12,617 nucleotides of DNA. It comes from an uncultured Acidobacteriota bacterium. Lineage in GTDB: Bacteria; Acidobacteriota; Thermoanaerobaculia; Gp7-AA8. A program made the position numbers and the translations under genes. Below the pieces are notes generated by a model. The model saw nothing but the letters and a program-made list of their open reading frames with translations, did no database searches and was not told the DNA's origin. Where the stretch lies: positions 1-12,617 of the forward strand of contig CAMPKJ010000142.1 of the NCBI GenBank assembly GCA_946887105.1, written 5' to 3'. This document shows positions 1 through 7,441 of this stretch, piece by piece. The number at the start of each line of letters is the position of its first letter. Within the stretch, counting starts at the first letter, position 1.

Positions 1-11
1 ACCGCCATCCA

Positions 12-434
12 ATGATCGACTTCAGAGGCAAATGGCGCGATGGCTGGTTCGTGGTGCCATATCACGTGCTGTTCGGGGACATCGACGCGTATGGGCACGT
101 GAACAACGCCGTCTACTTCACCTACTACGAGTGGGGGCGCACGCAGCTGTGGTTCGAGTTGACGCAGTGGGGCGGCGCACTCGACATCGGCTTCATCGTC
201 GCGCACGCATCGTGCGACTTCAAGAAGCAGCTGGTGATGGAGCCGATCGAGATCTGCACGCGCGTCGGCGAGATGCGCAGCAGCTCGATGGAGTTCCTCA
301 GCGAGATCCGCAAGGGCGATGGCGAAGTCGCGGCCACGGGACGCGTGGTGGTGGTGCTGTACGACTGGGAACGGCAGGCCAGGAAGGCGATCGGCGAGGA
401 TCTGCGGACGCGGGTCGCGGCGCTGCAGGCGTGA
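12..434 (+). CDS. Acyl-CoA thioesterase, 4HBT/hotdog fold (YbgC/FadM-like)
   Basis: A 140-residue protein of the usual single-hotdog length. Residues 21-36 carry the family signature around the catalytic acid: FGDIDAYGHVNNAVYF, with Asp25 in the position of the 4-hydroxybenzoyl-CoA thioesterase nucleophile/base. It is followed by a YYEWGR segment that matches the usual Y-x-E-x-x-R helix start. These enzymes hydrolyse acyl-CoA thioesters in the cytoplasm, usually as tetramers; the substrate cannot be told from sequence. The ATG at 12 gives the expected short lead-in before the first strand, but the frame is open to the window edge, so an upstream start is possible. There is no signal peptide. 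The next gene starts 31 bases downstream on the same strand, with no clear functional link. Confidence 0.9.
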   Translation: MIDFRGKWRDGWFVVPYHVLFGDIDAYGHVNNAVYFTYYEWGRTQLWFELTQWGGALDIGFIVAHASCDFKKQLVMEPIEICTRVGEMRSSSMEFLSEIRKGDGEVAATGRVVVVLYDWERQARKAIGEDLRTRVAALQA

Positions 435-465
435 GCGAGTCGTCTGTTAACATTCGAGCTCTCAC

Positions 466-1188
466 GTGATTACCGGCTTCAATACCGACATCAAGCACAA
501 CGAGAAGGTCTACCACGTCCAGACCGAGGACAAGGGTGTGGCCAACCCGTACATCGAGACGCTCGTGTATGTCGGCGGCGAGATCCTGGCGTCGAAGAAG
601 ACGTCGTACGCGGAGCAGTTGAAGACCGGCGTCGACGACAAATGGATCGGCGGTCTGATGGAGCAGCAGCATCGCACCATGATCGCGGCCATCAAGCGCG
701 GACGCTTCGATCAGCCGGCCGATGCGACGCGAACGGGCCCGCGCGAGGCGCTGCCGACGCTCGCGCAACCGGCGGACACAGGCGGCGTGGTGTTCGACGA
801 AAACGGGCCGTCCGCGACGCTCAGCGAAGAGAAGACGCTCGACCAGGTGATCATCGATTACCTGGCTTCCGAGGCGGAGAGCGAACACCTCGAGCTGGCG
901 CTGCTGAACCAGATCGACTTCTTCGCCGGCTCGCCGATCGAGATGCGCGTGGCAGCCAGAAAGAGCCTCTCGCAGGCGCCGATCCCGGCGGCAGCGATCG
1001 AGGTGAAAGTGATCTCGACCGTCGAGCCGCCGCGCGTGATCTTCCGCGGTAAGACGGCCGCGGATGGGACGACGATCATCCGCTGCAACATCCCGGCGTT
1101 CCGCGACGGAACGGCCGCGGTGATCATCTCCGCGCAAAGCCCCATCGGCAGCGACGAGGTCAAGCAACTCGTCAAACGTAAGAAGTAG
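466..1188 (+). CDS. Conserved-looking protein of unknown function (ITGFNTD N-terminus)
   Basis: A 240-residue protein starting at GTG. The first residues (ITGFNTDIKHNEKVYHVQTE) form a compact strand-rich module that resembles the start of orphan proteins I recall from Acidobacteria; I know no function for them. Three parts can be seen: residues 1-60, an N-terminal beta-rich module; about 60-125, a polar, Pro/Thr-rich linker; about 125-240, a helix (LDQVIIDYLASEAES) followed by strands that look like an Ig-like or carboxypeptidase-regulatory-like domain (VEPPRVIFRGKTAADGTT), ending in a Lys/Arg tail. There is no signal peptide or membrane segment. A weak -10-like TAACAT lies at 448-453, only 12 bases before the start, and no strong ribosome binding site is visible. 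The gene ends 6 bases before the large palindrome at 1195. Coding is well supported; function is not. Confidence 0.75.
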   Translation: MITGFNTDIKHNEKVYHVQTEDKGVANPYIETLVYVGGEILASKKTSYAEQLKTGVDDKWIGGLMEQQHRTMIAAIKRGRFDQPADATRTGPREALPTLAQPADTGGVVFDENGPSATLSEEKTLDQVIIDYLASEAESEHLELALLNQIDFFAGSPIEMRVAARKSLSQAPIPAAAIEVKVISTVEPPRVIFRGKTAADGTTIIRCNIPAFRDGTAAVIISAQSPIGSDEVKQLVKRKK

Positions 1189-1194
1189 CTAGAA

Positions 1195-1360
1195 GGGACG
1201 ACGAGAGGCCTCCGGCGGCCGGGCCACGGGCCCGGACCCGCTGGTTGGCCCAGCCTCCACGACACGGTGTGGTTCATGGGAGAGCAGTGTCGTGGAGGCT
1301 AGGCCAACCAACGGGGTCTGGGGCCGATGGCCCCAGCCGCCGGAGGCCTTACGTCGTCCC
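1195..1360. repeat. 166-bp imperfect palindrome (long hairpin)
   Basis: Two arms of about 71-74 bases (1195-1265 and 1287-1360) are inverted copies around a 21-base loop (1266-1286). Perfectly paired blocks, from outside in, are 1195-1203/1352-1360 (9 bp), 1206-1219/1336-1349 (14 bp), 1242-1250/1302-1310 (9 bp) and 1252-1265/1287-1300 (14 bp). Between them are small mismatches and indels. It fills nearly all the space between the stop at 1188 and the GTG start at 1393. It is too long and lacks the U-tract of a simple terminator, so it is more likely a palindromic intergenic element, though it may still stop or stabilise transcripts. Confidence 0.8.
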
Positions 1361-1392
1361 CTTTGGCAGCCTTCTTTCATAGGACGACCGCC

Positions 1393-3807
1393 GTGTTCCG
1401 TTCGAAGTTTGTTCGCGCCGTCGCCATCCTCGCCGGGATGGCCGCGGTCATGTACCTCCTGGTCAGCCTCTTTCTCCCCTCCTCGCGCCAGCTGATCTTC
1501 GGTGTCGACAAAAACAGCGGCAAGGTGCGCATGGTCCAGAACCGCGTCACCTACCTTCCGCCGCACCAGTTCTACCGCCTGCGGTTCGAGAAGCGGCAGG
1601 GATCGGCGCAGCGCGACGGCTTCGTGCGCATCCTCTCGAAAGAGCGCGTGCCGGTCACCATCAGCTACCGCCTCCGGTTCAGCATCCCCGAAGAGCGCAT
1701 CCCTGACGCGCGGCGCCTCGTGCGCGAAGGATGGAGCGCGTGGATCCGCGCGCGCGTCGCCGAAGCGGTCTCGGCGATGACCGAGCAGGTTGCGATCGAG
1801 GAACTGCTCTCGCCGACCTCGGCCTTCGCGGCGCGGCGGAATGACCTGCGGCAGAACGTCGCGCGCCATCTGGCCCGCAGCGGTCTGCGCGTGACCGCGT
1901 TCGAGATCGCGCGCATCGAGCCCGACCGCAAGGCGCTGCTCGCGTACAAACGCCAGGAGCTCCGCCGCGAAGCGCGCGGCGTGGCCGGACGCGTGGCCAT
2001 CTTCGCCATCGATGGCGCGGACTGGGAACTGATCTCCGAGCTCTCCGCCGACGGCCGCATCCCGAACCTCCGAGCGCTGACCCTCGGCGGCACGAGCGCC
2101 ACGCTGCAAACCATCCAGCCGACCGTCTCGCCGCTGGTCTGGACCAGCGTCGCCACAGGCCTGCCTCCCGATCGGCATGGCGTGGTCGACTTCATCGACG
2201 CGCGCACCAAGCGTCCCGTCGACTCGCGGACGCGGCGCACGCCGGCGGTGTGGGACATCGCGGAGGCGTTCGGCCGCCATGCCGTGATCGTGAACTGGTG
2301 GACGGGATGGCCGGCGCGCCCGGAGAGCGCCACGATCTTCGACGCGCCCGTGACCTTGCAACGCGGTGCGGTCCATCCGGCGCAGTACGGCCAGCGCGTG
2401 GCGCAGCTCGAGGTGCCGGCGGCGACGGTCGGCTCGCCGCAGGTGCGCCGCTTCCTCAACATCAGCGACGCCGAGTTCAACACTGCGGTCACGAGCGGCG
2501 GTCCGATGGATCCGATCCACGTCTTCCGCGACGTGCTCGCGAAGACCTGGAGCGATCACCGCGTCGCGCTCAGTCTCTATCAACAGCAGGAGCCGTTGCT
2601 GCTGATGGTGAACTATGAGGGCACCGACGCGGTCAATCATCTCTTCGCGCCGTATCACCCTCCGTATCGCGAGGGGATCAGCCAGTCCAGCTTCCGCAAG
2701 TTCTGGCCGGCGGTGGCGAACTACTACTCCGAAGTCGACCGGCTGATCGGCGAATGGATGAAGGTGCTCAGCGACGACACGACCGTGATCATCGTGTCGG
2801 CGCATGGATTCCGCTGGGGAAAAAACCGGCCGCGCGTGCAGCCGGTGGGCCGCGCCGCGCTTTCCGATCACCGCAATCCGGGCCTGTTCATCGCGTACGG
2901 CAACCACGTCGCACCGTCGCGCGGCAGCCGTACGATCTCGCTCTACGACATCGTCCCGACCGTGCTGGCGGTGATGGGATTGCCGCCGTCGACGGAGATG
3001 CCGGGACGGCACGCGGGCTGGGTGTTCCGCGACATCGAACCGGTGTCCTCGGTGCGCGTGATCAGCTACGACGAATTCTTCCCGCTGAACACGCTCGCCA
3101 GCGGGCTTGCGGTCAATCAACAGCAGTACACGCAGAAGCTGCAGTCGATCGGCCACCTCGTCGATCCATCGCGCATGCAGCCGGTGTTCGAGAACGAGCA
3201 GCCGCAGGTGGCGAATGCCACGCCGCTCGCGCCCGCGCAATGGGGCGCGTACGCGTACTACAACAATCTCGGCATCGAGTTGCGCAAGCAGGACAAACTC
3301 GAGGAGGCGGTGAACGCGTTCCAGGCGGCCATCAATCGCAATCCCTCGCGTCCCGTGCCGTATCTGAACCTGGCCATGACCCTGTTCGACCGGCAGCAGT
3401 ACACCGCCGCGGACGACGTGTTCATCATGGCCGTTCAGCGCGGACTGCCGAACGCGGAGCAGTGGTTCGTCGACTACGCCGCGCTCTATCGCTCGCGCAA
3501 CATGACCTCGCGCGCGATCACGCTCCTGTACAAGGCGAAGCAGATCTTCCCGCAGTCGTACCTGATCGCGGCGAACCTCGGATCGGCGCTGGCGCAGTCG
3601 GAGCGCTACACGGAGGGGATCGCGGAACTGGAGCGTGCGCTCACGCTGCAGCCGTCGTCGACGCTGGTGCTGAACAACATCGGCAACTACCTGGCGCGAA
3701 AGAACGACTACGCCCGGGCGCTCGATTTCTGGAACCGCTCGCTGAGCATCGATCCGCGCCAGCCGGAGATCCGGCAGGCAGCGGACGCCGCGCAGACGCA
3801 TCTGTAG
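1393..3807 (+). CDS. Membrane-anchored SPFH-like / type I phosphodiesterase / TPR fusion protein
   Basis: An 804-residue protein. Residues 7-28 form one membrane helix. About 30-190 resemble an SPFH/prohibitin-type domain: strands, then a helical ERIPDARRLV...RVAEAVSAMT section with FEIARIEPDRK. About 200-560 are an alkaline-phosphatase-superfamily phosphodiesterase: FAIDGAD with Asp207, a likely Ser/Thr nucleophile in TVSPLVWTSVATG (244-256), GTDAVNH with Asp412 and His416, and SDHRNPG with His493. About 640-800 are tetratricopeptide repeats (NNLGIELRKQDKLEEAVNAF and later copies). The usual Asp-His motif reads SAHGF (Ala470, His471), so one expected metal ligand is missing. The GTG at 1393 is chosen because AGGA (1381-1384) sits 8 bases upstream; the ATG at 1327 lies inside the palindrome arm. 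The catalytic domain probably faces the periplasm. The substrate is unknown. Confidence 0.8.
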   Translation: MFRSKFVRAVAILAGMAAVMYLLVSLFLPSSRQLIFGVDKNSGKVRMVQNRVTYLPPHQFYRLRFEKRQGSAQRDGFVRILSKERVPVTISYRLRFSIPEERIPDARRLVREGWSAWIRARVAEAVSAMTEQVAIEELLSPTSAFAARRNDLRQNVARHLARSGLRVTAFEIARIEPDRKALLAYKRQELRREARGVAGRVAIFAIDGADWELISELSADGRIPNLRALTLGGTSATLQTIQPTVSPLVWTSVATGLPPDRHGVVDFIDARTKRPVDSRTRRTPAVWDIAEAFGRHAVIVNWWTGWPARPESATIFDAPVTLQRGAVHPAQYGQRVAQLEVPAATVGSPQVRRFLNISDAEFNTAVTSGGPMDPIHVFRDVLAKTWSDHRVALSLYQQQEPLLLMVNYEGTDAVNHLFAPYHPPYREGISQSSFRKFWPAVANYYSEVDRLIGEWMKVLSDDTTVIIVSAHGFRWGKNRPRVQPVGRAALSDHRNPGLFIAYGNHVAPSRGSRTISLYDIVPTVLAVMGLPPSTEMPGRHAGWVFRDIEPVSSVRVISYDEFFPLNTLASGLAVNQQQYTQKLQSIGHLVDPSRMQPVFENEQPQVANATPLAPAQWGAYAYYNNLGIELRKQDKLEEAVNAFQAAINRNPSRPVPYLNLAMTLFDRQQYTAADDVFIMAVQRGLPNAEQWFVDYAALYRSRNMTSRAITLLYKAKQIFPQSYLIAANLGSALAQSERYTEGIAELERALTLQPSSTLVLNNIGNYLARKNDYARALDFWNRSLSIDPRQPEIRQAADAAQTHL

Positions 3808-3812
3808 CCGGG

Positions 3813-3887
3813 TTCCTCGGTTCCTCGGAGTTCCTCGGGTTCCTCGGAGTGGTCCGGCCCCCTCTCTCCCGAGGAACTCCGAGGAAC
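3813..3887. repeat. Octamer repeat cluster TTCCTCGG with inverted copies
   Basis: Four direct copies of TTCCTCGG start at 3813, 3821, 3831 and 3840; two inverted copies (CCGAGGAA) start at 3869 and 3879. Segments 3820-3839 and 3868-3887 form a perfect 20-bp inverted repeat with a 28-base loop. The cluster begins 5 bases after the stop at 3807 and ends just before the promoter at 3898. It could act as a terminator-like hairpin for the phosphodiesterase gene, but there is no U-tract. The irregular 8-10-base spacing of the direct copies suggests slippage or a repeat family rather than a designed operator. Confidence 0.85.
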
Positions 3888-3897
3888 TCAGTGACGC

Positions 3898-3926
3898 TTG
3901 ACACACTCGACTGAGACCACTACGCT
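3898..3926 (+). promoter_or_regulatory. Sigma-70-type promoter of the fur-FTR1 operon
   Basis: A perfect -35 hexamer TTGACA (3898-3903) is followed by a 17-bp spacer and a weak -10, TACGCT (3921-3926; 3 of 6 matches). Transcription would start near 3933, leaving a leader of about 34 bases. The spacer holds an ACTGAGAC half-site (3910-3917), identical to the left end of the palindrome downstream. Confidence 0.6.
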
Positions 3927-3937
3927 AAATCCGCTAC

Positions 3938-3952
3938 TGAGACTCAGTCTCA
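3938..3952. promoter_or_regulatory. Predicted Fur box (7-1-7 palindrome)
   Basis: TGAGACTCAGTCTCA is a perfect 7-1-7 inverted repeat. It matches the known Fur consensus layout TGATAATnATTATCA, with G/C substitutions at two positions per half. It lies just downstream of the predicted transcription start and 14 bases before the fur ATG, a typical position for repression. A second copy of its left part, ACTGAGAC, lies at 3910-3917 within the promoter spacer, 26 bases upstream. Autoregulation by the Fur-family product is the simplest reading. Confidence 0.7.
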
Positions 3953-3966
3953 AATAGCGCCCGCAG

Positions 3967-4467
3967 ATGGCTCACGTCGACCGCGAGATCTCACGCTTCC
4001 AGGAGTTCCTGCAACAGCAGGGTCAGAAGCTCACCTCCGAGCGCACCGCGCTCGTGCGGGAGATCTTCGCCATCCACTATCACTTCGAGGCCGACGAGCT
4101 TCTCTTCAAGATGAAGGAGAAGAACGTCAAGATCTCACGCGCCACGGTCTACCGCACGCTGGAGCTGCTGGTGAAGTCGGGCATGGTCCGCCGCGTCCAC
4201 CTCGGCGAAGACCACTACCACTACGAGCACGTCAGCGGGAACTCGCACCACGACCATCTGATCTGCACCGTCTGCGGCGGCGTGATCGAGTTCCACGACG
4301 AGGCGCTCGAGCAGCGCCAGCGCGATATCTGCGAAAAGAAGAAGTTCACTCCCACGTTCCACAACCTTCAGATCCTCGGCGTCTGCGATCCGTGCAGGCG
4401 CAAAGGACAGACCCCGGAGTCGCCGGATCGCGTGCGCATGATCCAGGCGACCAAGCTGAGGAAATAG
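3967..4467 (+). CDS. fur: Fur-family metal-responsive transcriptional repressor
   Basis: A 166-residue cytoplasmic regulator, slightly longer than typical Fur because of a basic C-terminal tail. Residues 1-85 form the winged helix, with recognition helix SRATVYRTLELLVK at 57-70. The dimerisation and metal domain follows: HHDHLICTVCG (His94-95, Asp96, His97, Cys100, Cys103), His132, and GVCDPCR (Cys140, Cys143), the two CxxC pairs of a structural zinc site. These residues fit Fur better than a distant paralogue, but Zur or PerR cannot be excluded from sequence alone. Iron sensing is favoured because a Fur-type palindrome precedes the gene and an iron permease starts 3 bases after its stop. The ATG has only a weak ribosome binding site (GCAG). 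It is the first gene of a six-gene operon running to 8372. Confidence 0.9.
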   Translation: MAHVDREISRFQEFLQQQGQKLTSERTALVREIFAIHYHFEADELLFKMKEKNVKISRATVYRTLELLVKSGMVRRVHLGEDHYHYEHVSGNSHHDHLICTVCGGVIEFHDEALEQRQRDICEKKKFTPTFHNLQILGVCDPCRRKGQTPESPDRVRMIQATKLRK

Positions 4468-4470
4468 CCG

Positions 4471-5238
4471 ATGCTCCAGGCCCTGATCATCGTGTTTCGC
4501 GAAGGATTCGAGTCGTTTCTCACCGTGGCCATCATCTTCGCGTACCTCCGGAAGACCGGCCGCGACTGGCTCCGTCCCGCCGTCTGGTGGGGAATCGGCG
4601 TCGCGGTGATCGTCAGCGCGATCCTCGGCTACTGGCTCAAGAACGTGAGCAATCAGCCGTTGTGGGAAGGAATCCTGGCGCTGGTGGCCGCTGTGCTCGT
4701 GGCCACGTTCGTCATTCACATCTGGCGCGTCGCGCCGACGATGAAGCGCGAGATGGAAGCGAAGCTCGAGGCGCGCGCGTCCATCGAATCGGCGCCGTGG
4801 GCGTGGGTGGGCATCTTCTTCTTCACGGTGCTGATGATCGCGCGCGAAGGGATGGAGACGGTGCTGCTCCTGATCCAGGTACGCCAGGGCAACTTCTGGC
4901 TCGGCTGCGCGATGGGTCTCGCACTGGCCGCCGCGATGGCCTGGGTCTGGGGTCATTACGGCCATCGCGTGAACCTGAAACGCTTCTTCCAGGTCACCGG
5001 CCTGTTCCTGCTGCTGTTCACCGTACAGATCCTCTTCTACGCGATCCATGAATTTTCGGAAGCGGAGCTGCTTCCGAACAGCGAGGCCATCCACATGGCC
5101 ACCGAGCCGTACTCCGCCGACGGCCGTTACGGCCTGTGGATCATGTTCGGGATGGTGGCGATCTGCGCGCTCTGGCTGGCCGGAGTGACGGCGCTCGATC
5201 GCATCCGTGCGAACGGCCGAGGTCCGATCGAAGCATGA
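4471..5238 (+). CDS. FTR1/EfeU-family high-affinity iron permease
   Basis: A 255-residue inner-membrane protein with about seven hydrophobic segments. Two REGxE motifs, the iron-binding signatures of the FTR1 family, lie in helices 1 and 4: REGFE (10-14) and REGME (125-129). An acidic/His patch HEFSEAE is at 193-199. In yeast Ftr1p and bacterial EfeU, the REGxE glutamates coordinate iron during transport. Length fits EfeU (about 275 residues) without extra periplasmic domains. The gene starts 3 bases after fur, and its TGA overlaps the next ATG (ATGA at 5235-5238), so it is almost certainly co-transcribed. The usual periplasmic partners EfeO and EfeB are absent from the window; flavin-handling genes occupy the downstream positions. 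Confidence 0.92.
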   Translation: MLQALIIVFREGFESFLTVAIIFAYLRKTGRDWLRPAVWWGIGVAVIVSAILGYWLKNVSNQPLWEGILALVAAVLVATFVIHIWRVAPTMKREMEAKLEARASIESAPWAWVGIFFFTVLMIAREGMETVLLLIQVRQGNFWLGCAMGLALAAAMAWVWGHYGHRVNLKRFFQVTGLFLLLFTVQILFYAIHEFSEAELLPNSEAIHMATEPYSADGRYGLWIMFGMVAICALWLAGVTALDRIRANGRGPIEA

Positions 5239-6107
5239 CCAACGCGGCGTTCATCGTCGCGCTTGCACTGGCTCCCCTCATTCACGCGCGGTACGCGATG
5301 GGGACCGTGTGCGAAGTCGCGGCGCACGATCCGGCAGCGATCGAGGCCGCATTCGCGGAAGCGGCGCGCATCGAATCGATGCTGAGCACGTGGAGCGACG
5401 ACAGCGAGCTCGCGCGGGTGAATCGCGGCGAGGCAACGCCGTCGCGCGAGCTGCAGGCGCTGCTCGAGCAGACGCTCGACTGGTCGCGAAAAACGCAGCG
5501 CGCCTTCGACCCGCGCGTGAAAGCGCTGGTCGAGGTCTGGAGAACGCGTCAGGACGGGACACTGCCGTCGTCCGATTCGATCGCGAACGCGTTGCAGCAG
5601 CCGCAGATCGAAGAAGGCGCGTTCGGCAAGGGCTACGCGATCGATCGCATGCTCGCGTCGCAGCCCGCGGTCACGATGATCAACTTCGGCGGACAGATCG
5701 CCGTGCGCGGTCCGCTCGAAGTGAGCGTTGCCGATCCTGCCGATCGCGCGAAGCCCGTCCTGGCCTTCGAGCTGCGCGATGCGTCGATCTCCACGAGCTC
5801 CGGCTCGGAGAAGACGTTCGCCGTCGATGGGCGGCGCTTCTCCCACATCCTCGACCCGCGCACCGGCGAGGCGCTGCCGCCGCGCGGTTCGGTTTCGGTG
5901 ATCGCGCCCGAGGCGCTCACCGCCGACATCCTGTCCACTGCTCTCTACGTGATGGGCGAAGACGACGGTCTTCGCTGGGCCGATGCCAACGGTGTCGCGG
6001 CCATCTTCATCACGCCACACCGGCAAATCCGATTGTCGGCAGCGGCCCGTGAACACGTGCGCGGACTGCGGCTGCTCGATCGAAATTTCAGATTGAAGGA
6101 TCGATGA
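5235..6107 (+). CDS. apbE: FAD:protein FMN transferase (ApbE family)
   Basis: A 290-residue exported enzyme that transfers FMN from FAD to a Ser/Thr of target proteins by a phosphoester bond. A signal peptide is visible (hydrophobic residues 4-16, Ala-type cleavage near 18) with no lipobox, so it is probably periplasmic rather than a lipoprotein. Family blocks in order: YAMGT (20-24), STWSDDSELARVN (51-63), FDPRV (91-95), FGKGYAIDR (130-138), NFGGQ (150-154), ISTSSGSEK (185-193), HILDPRTGE (204-212) and TADILSTAL (229-237), covering the FAD and Mg sites. The ATG at 5235 is chosen because it overlaps the permease stop and gives a clean signal peptide; the frame is open upstream. The likely substrate, an FMN_bind protein, is two genes downstream. 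Confidence 0.92.
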   Translation: MTNAAFIVALALAPLIHARYAMGTVCEVAAHDPAAIEAAFAEAARIESMLSTWSDDSELARVNRGEATPSRELQALLEQTLDWSRKTQRAFDPRVKALVEVWRTRQDGTLPSSDSIANALQQPQIEEGAFGKGYAIDRMLASQPAVTMINFGGQIAVRGPLEVSVADPADRAKPVLAFELRDASISTSSGSEKTFAVDGRRFSHILDPRTGEALPPRGSVSVIAPEALTADILSTALYVMGEDDGLRWADANGVAAIFITPHRQIRLSAAAREHVRGLRLLDRNFRLKDR

Positions 6108-7441
6108 TGTTCAAACGTATCGCGGGCTTCGTGCTCGCCATTCTCACCACCACCTCCCTCTTTGCGCAGGAAGCCGCCGATCTGGAGCGCCGTCTGCGCG
6201 ACCTCGAACAGAAGATCGCCGCCATGCAACAGACCCCCGATCTCGCGGAGATCCGCCGCCAGATCGAAATCCTCGGGCAGGAAATCGAGGCGCTGAAGAC
6301 GCGCCAGACGGAGAAAGCGGTCGTGGCCGACACGGAGCAGTACGGACTCGGCGCGGCGGCCTCGAAGGTCTACAGCGTCGAGTCGGGCATGTCGTTCGGC
6401 GGCTACGGCGAAATGCTCTACGAGAACTACGCCGCCAGGACCGACGCCGAAGTGCGCACCACGAACAAGGACAAGTTCGACATGCTGCGGGGCGTCCTCT
6501 ACGCCGGCTACAAATACAACGACCGGGTGCTGTTCAACTCCGAGATCGAGTTCGAGCACGGCAACACGGCTCTCGGCGGGGAAGCCTCGGTCGAGTTCGC
6601 GTACCTCGACTTCATGGCTACAAAGAATGTCGGCGTGCGCACCGGACTGCTTCTCGTGCCGATGGGCCTGGTCAACGAGAAACACGAGCCGACGACGTAC
6701 CTCACCGCGCGACGCTCCTTCACGGAGAACGCCATCATCCCCACGACGTGGCGCGAGATGGGCGCGGGCGTCTTCGGCGAGCACGGCCCTCTCTCGTGGC
6801 GCGCATACGCGGTGAACAGCATCCGCGGCGACCGCTTCAGCGCCGGCGGTGTTCGCGGCGGCCGCCAGAAGGGAGCCAACGCGCAGATCGAGGACATCGC
6901 CCTGACCGGCCGCCTCGACTACACGCCGATCGAAGGGACCACCATCGGCGGCTCGTTCTTCTCCGGCAACACCGGCCAGGGGAACAGCGTCGCGGGCGAA
7001 GTCGTGGAAGGCAAGCTCACGATCGTCGACCTGCACGGCGAGGCGCAGTTTCGCGGCGCGACCGTACGCGCGCTCTGGGCGCAGGCCACGCTCGATGACG
7101 TCGCGCAGCTCAACGCGATCCAGAACCTGACCGGCAACCGCTCGATCGGTGAAGAGATGGGCGGCTGGTATGTCGAGGCGGGCTATGACCTGTCGTCGCT
7201 CCTGCCGCGCTTCGGCGAAGCGTCGCTGACGCCGTACGTGCGTTACGAGCAACTCGACACGCAGCGCAGCGTGCCCGCCGGCTTCGCCCGCAATCCGGCC
7301 TCCGAGTTGACGGTCTTCACGTACGGTCTCCAGTTCCGCCCGATGCCGCAGACGGTCATCAAGTGGGACTACCAGAACACCGACAACGAAGCGGGCACGG
7401 GGCTCGACCAGTGGAACATCGGCGTCGGCTACATCTTCTAG
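6104..7441 (+). CDS. Outer-membrane porin-like beta-barrel protein with N-terminal coiled coil
   Basis: A 445-residue protein. Residues 1-22 form a signal peptide (basic MMFKR, hydrophobic core, cleavage after SLFAQ). About 24-68 are a heptad-rich coiled coil (LERRLRDLEQKIAAM, IRRQIEILGQEIEALKTR). From about 90 to the end, alternating aromatic/polar strands with Gly-rich turns match an outer-membrane barrel, ending in GVGYIF with the C-terminal Phe typical of BamA substrates. This layout resembles OprO/OprP-type or carbohydrate porins with N-terminal coiled coils, but I cannot assign a substrate. Two ATGs occur (6104 and 6107); 6104 overlaps the apbE stop as ATGATG. The operon context suggests passage of iron or an iron chelate. 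That role is inferred, since no TonB box or plug domain is visible. Confidence 0.85.
   Translation: MMFKRIAGFVLAILTTTSLFAQEAADLERRLRDLEQKIAAMQQTPDLAEIRRQIEILGQEIEALKTRQTEKAVVADTEQYGLGAAASKVYSVESGMSFGGYGEMLYENYAARTDAEVRTTNKDKFDMLRGVLYAGYKYNDRVLFNSEIEFEHGNTALGGEASVEFAYLDFMATKNVGVRTGLLLVPMGLVNEKHEPTTYLTARRSFTENAIIPTTWREMGAGVFGEHGPLSWRAYAVNSIRGDRFSAGGVRGGRQKGANAQIEDIALTGRLDYTPIEGTTIGGSFFSGNTGQGNSVAGEVVEGKLTIVDLHGEAQFRGATVRALWAQATLDDVAQLNAIQNLTGNRSIGEEMGGWYVEAGYDLSSLLPRFGEASLTPYVRYEQLDTQRSVPAGFARNPASELTVFTYGLQFRPMPQTVIKWDYQNTDNEAGTGLDQWNIGVGYIF

Noticed and set aside
298..1167. A 289-residue minus-strand open frame over the first two genes
   Set aside because: It spans two genes on the opposite strand with Arg/Asp-rich composition; no start signal or recognisable domain.
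1292..1495. A 67-residue open frame starting in the palindrome loop side
   Set aside because: It is out of frame with the phosphodiesterase gene and mainly encoded by the right arm of the palindrome; no binding site.
1189..3906. A 905-residue open frame on the minus strand
   Set aside because: It runs antisense to the phosphodiesterase gene and across both flanking repeats. It is Arg/His/Asp-rich with no domain, as expected from stop-poor high-GC DNA, and the plus-strand protein has clear family motifs.
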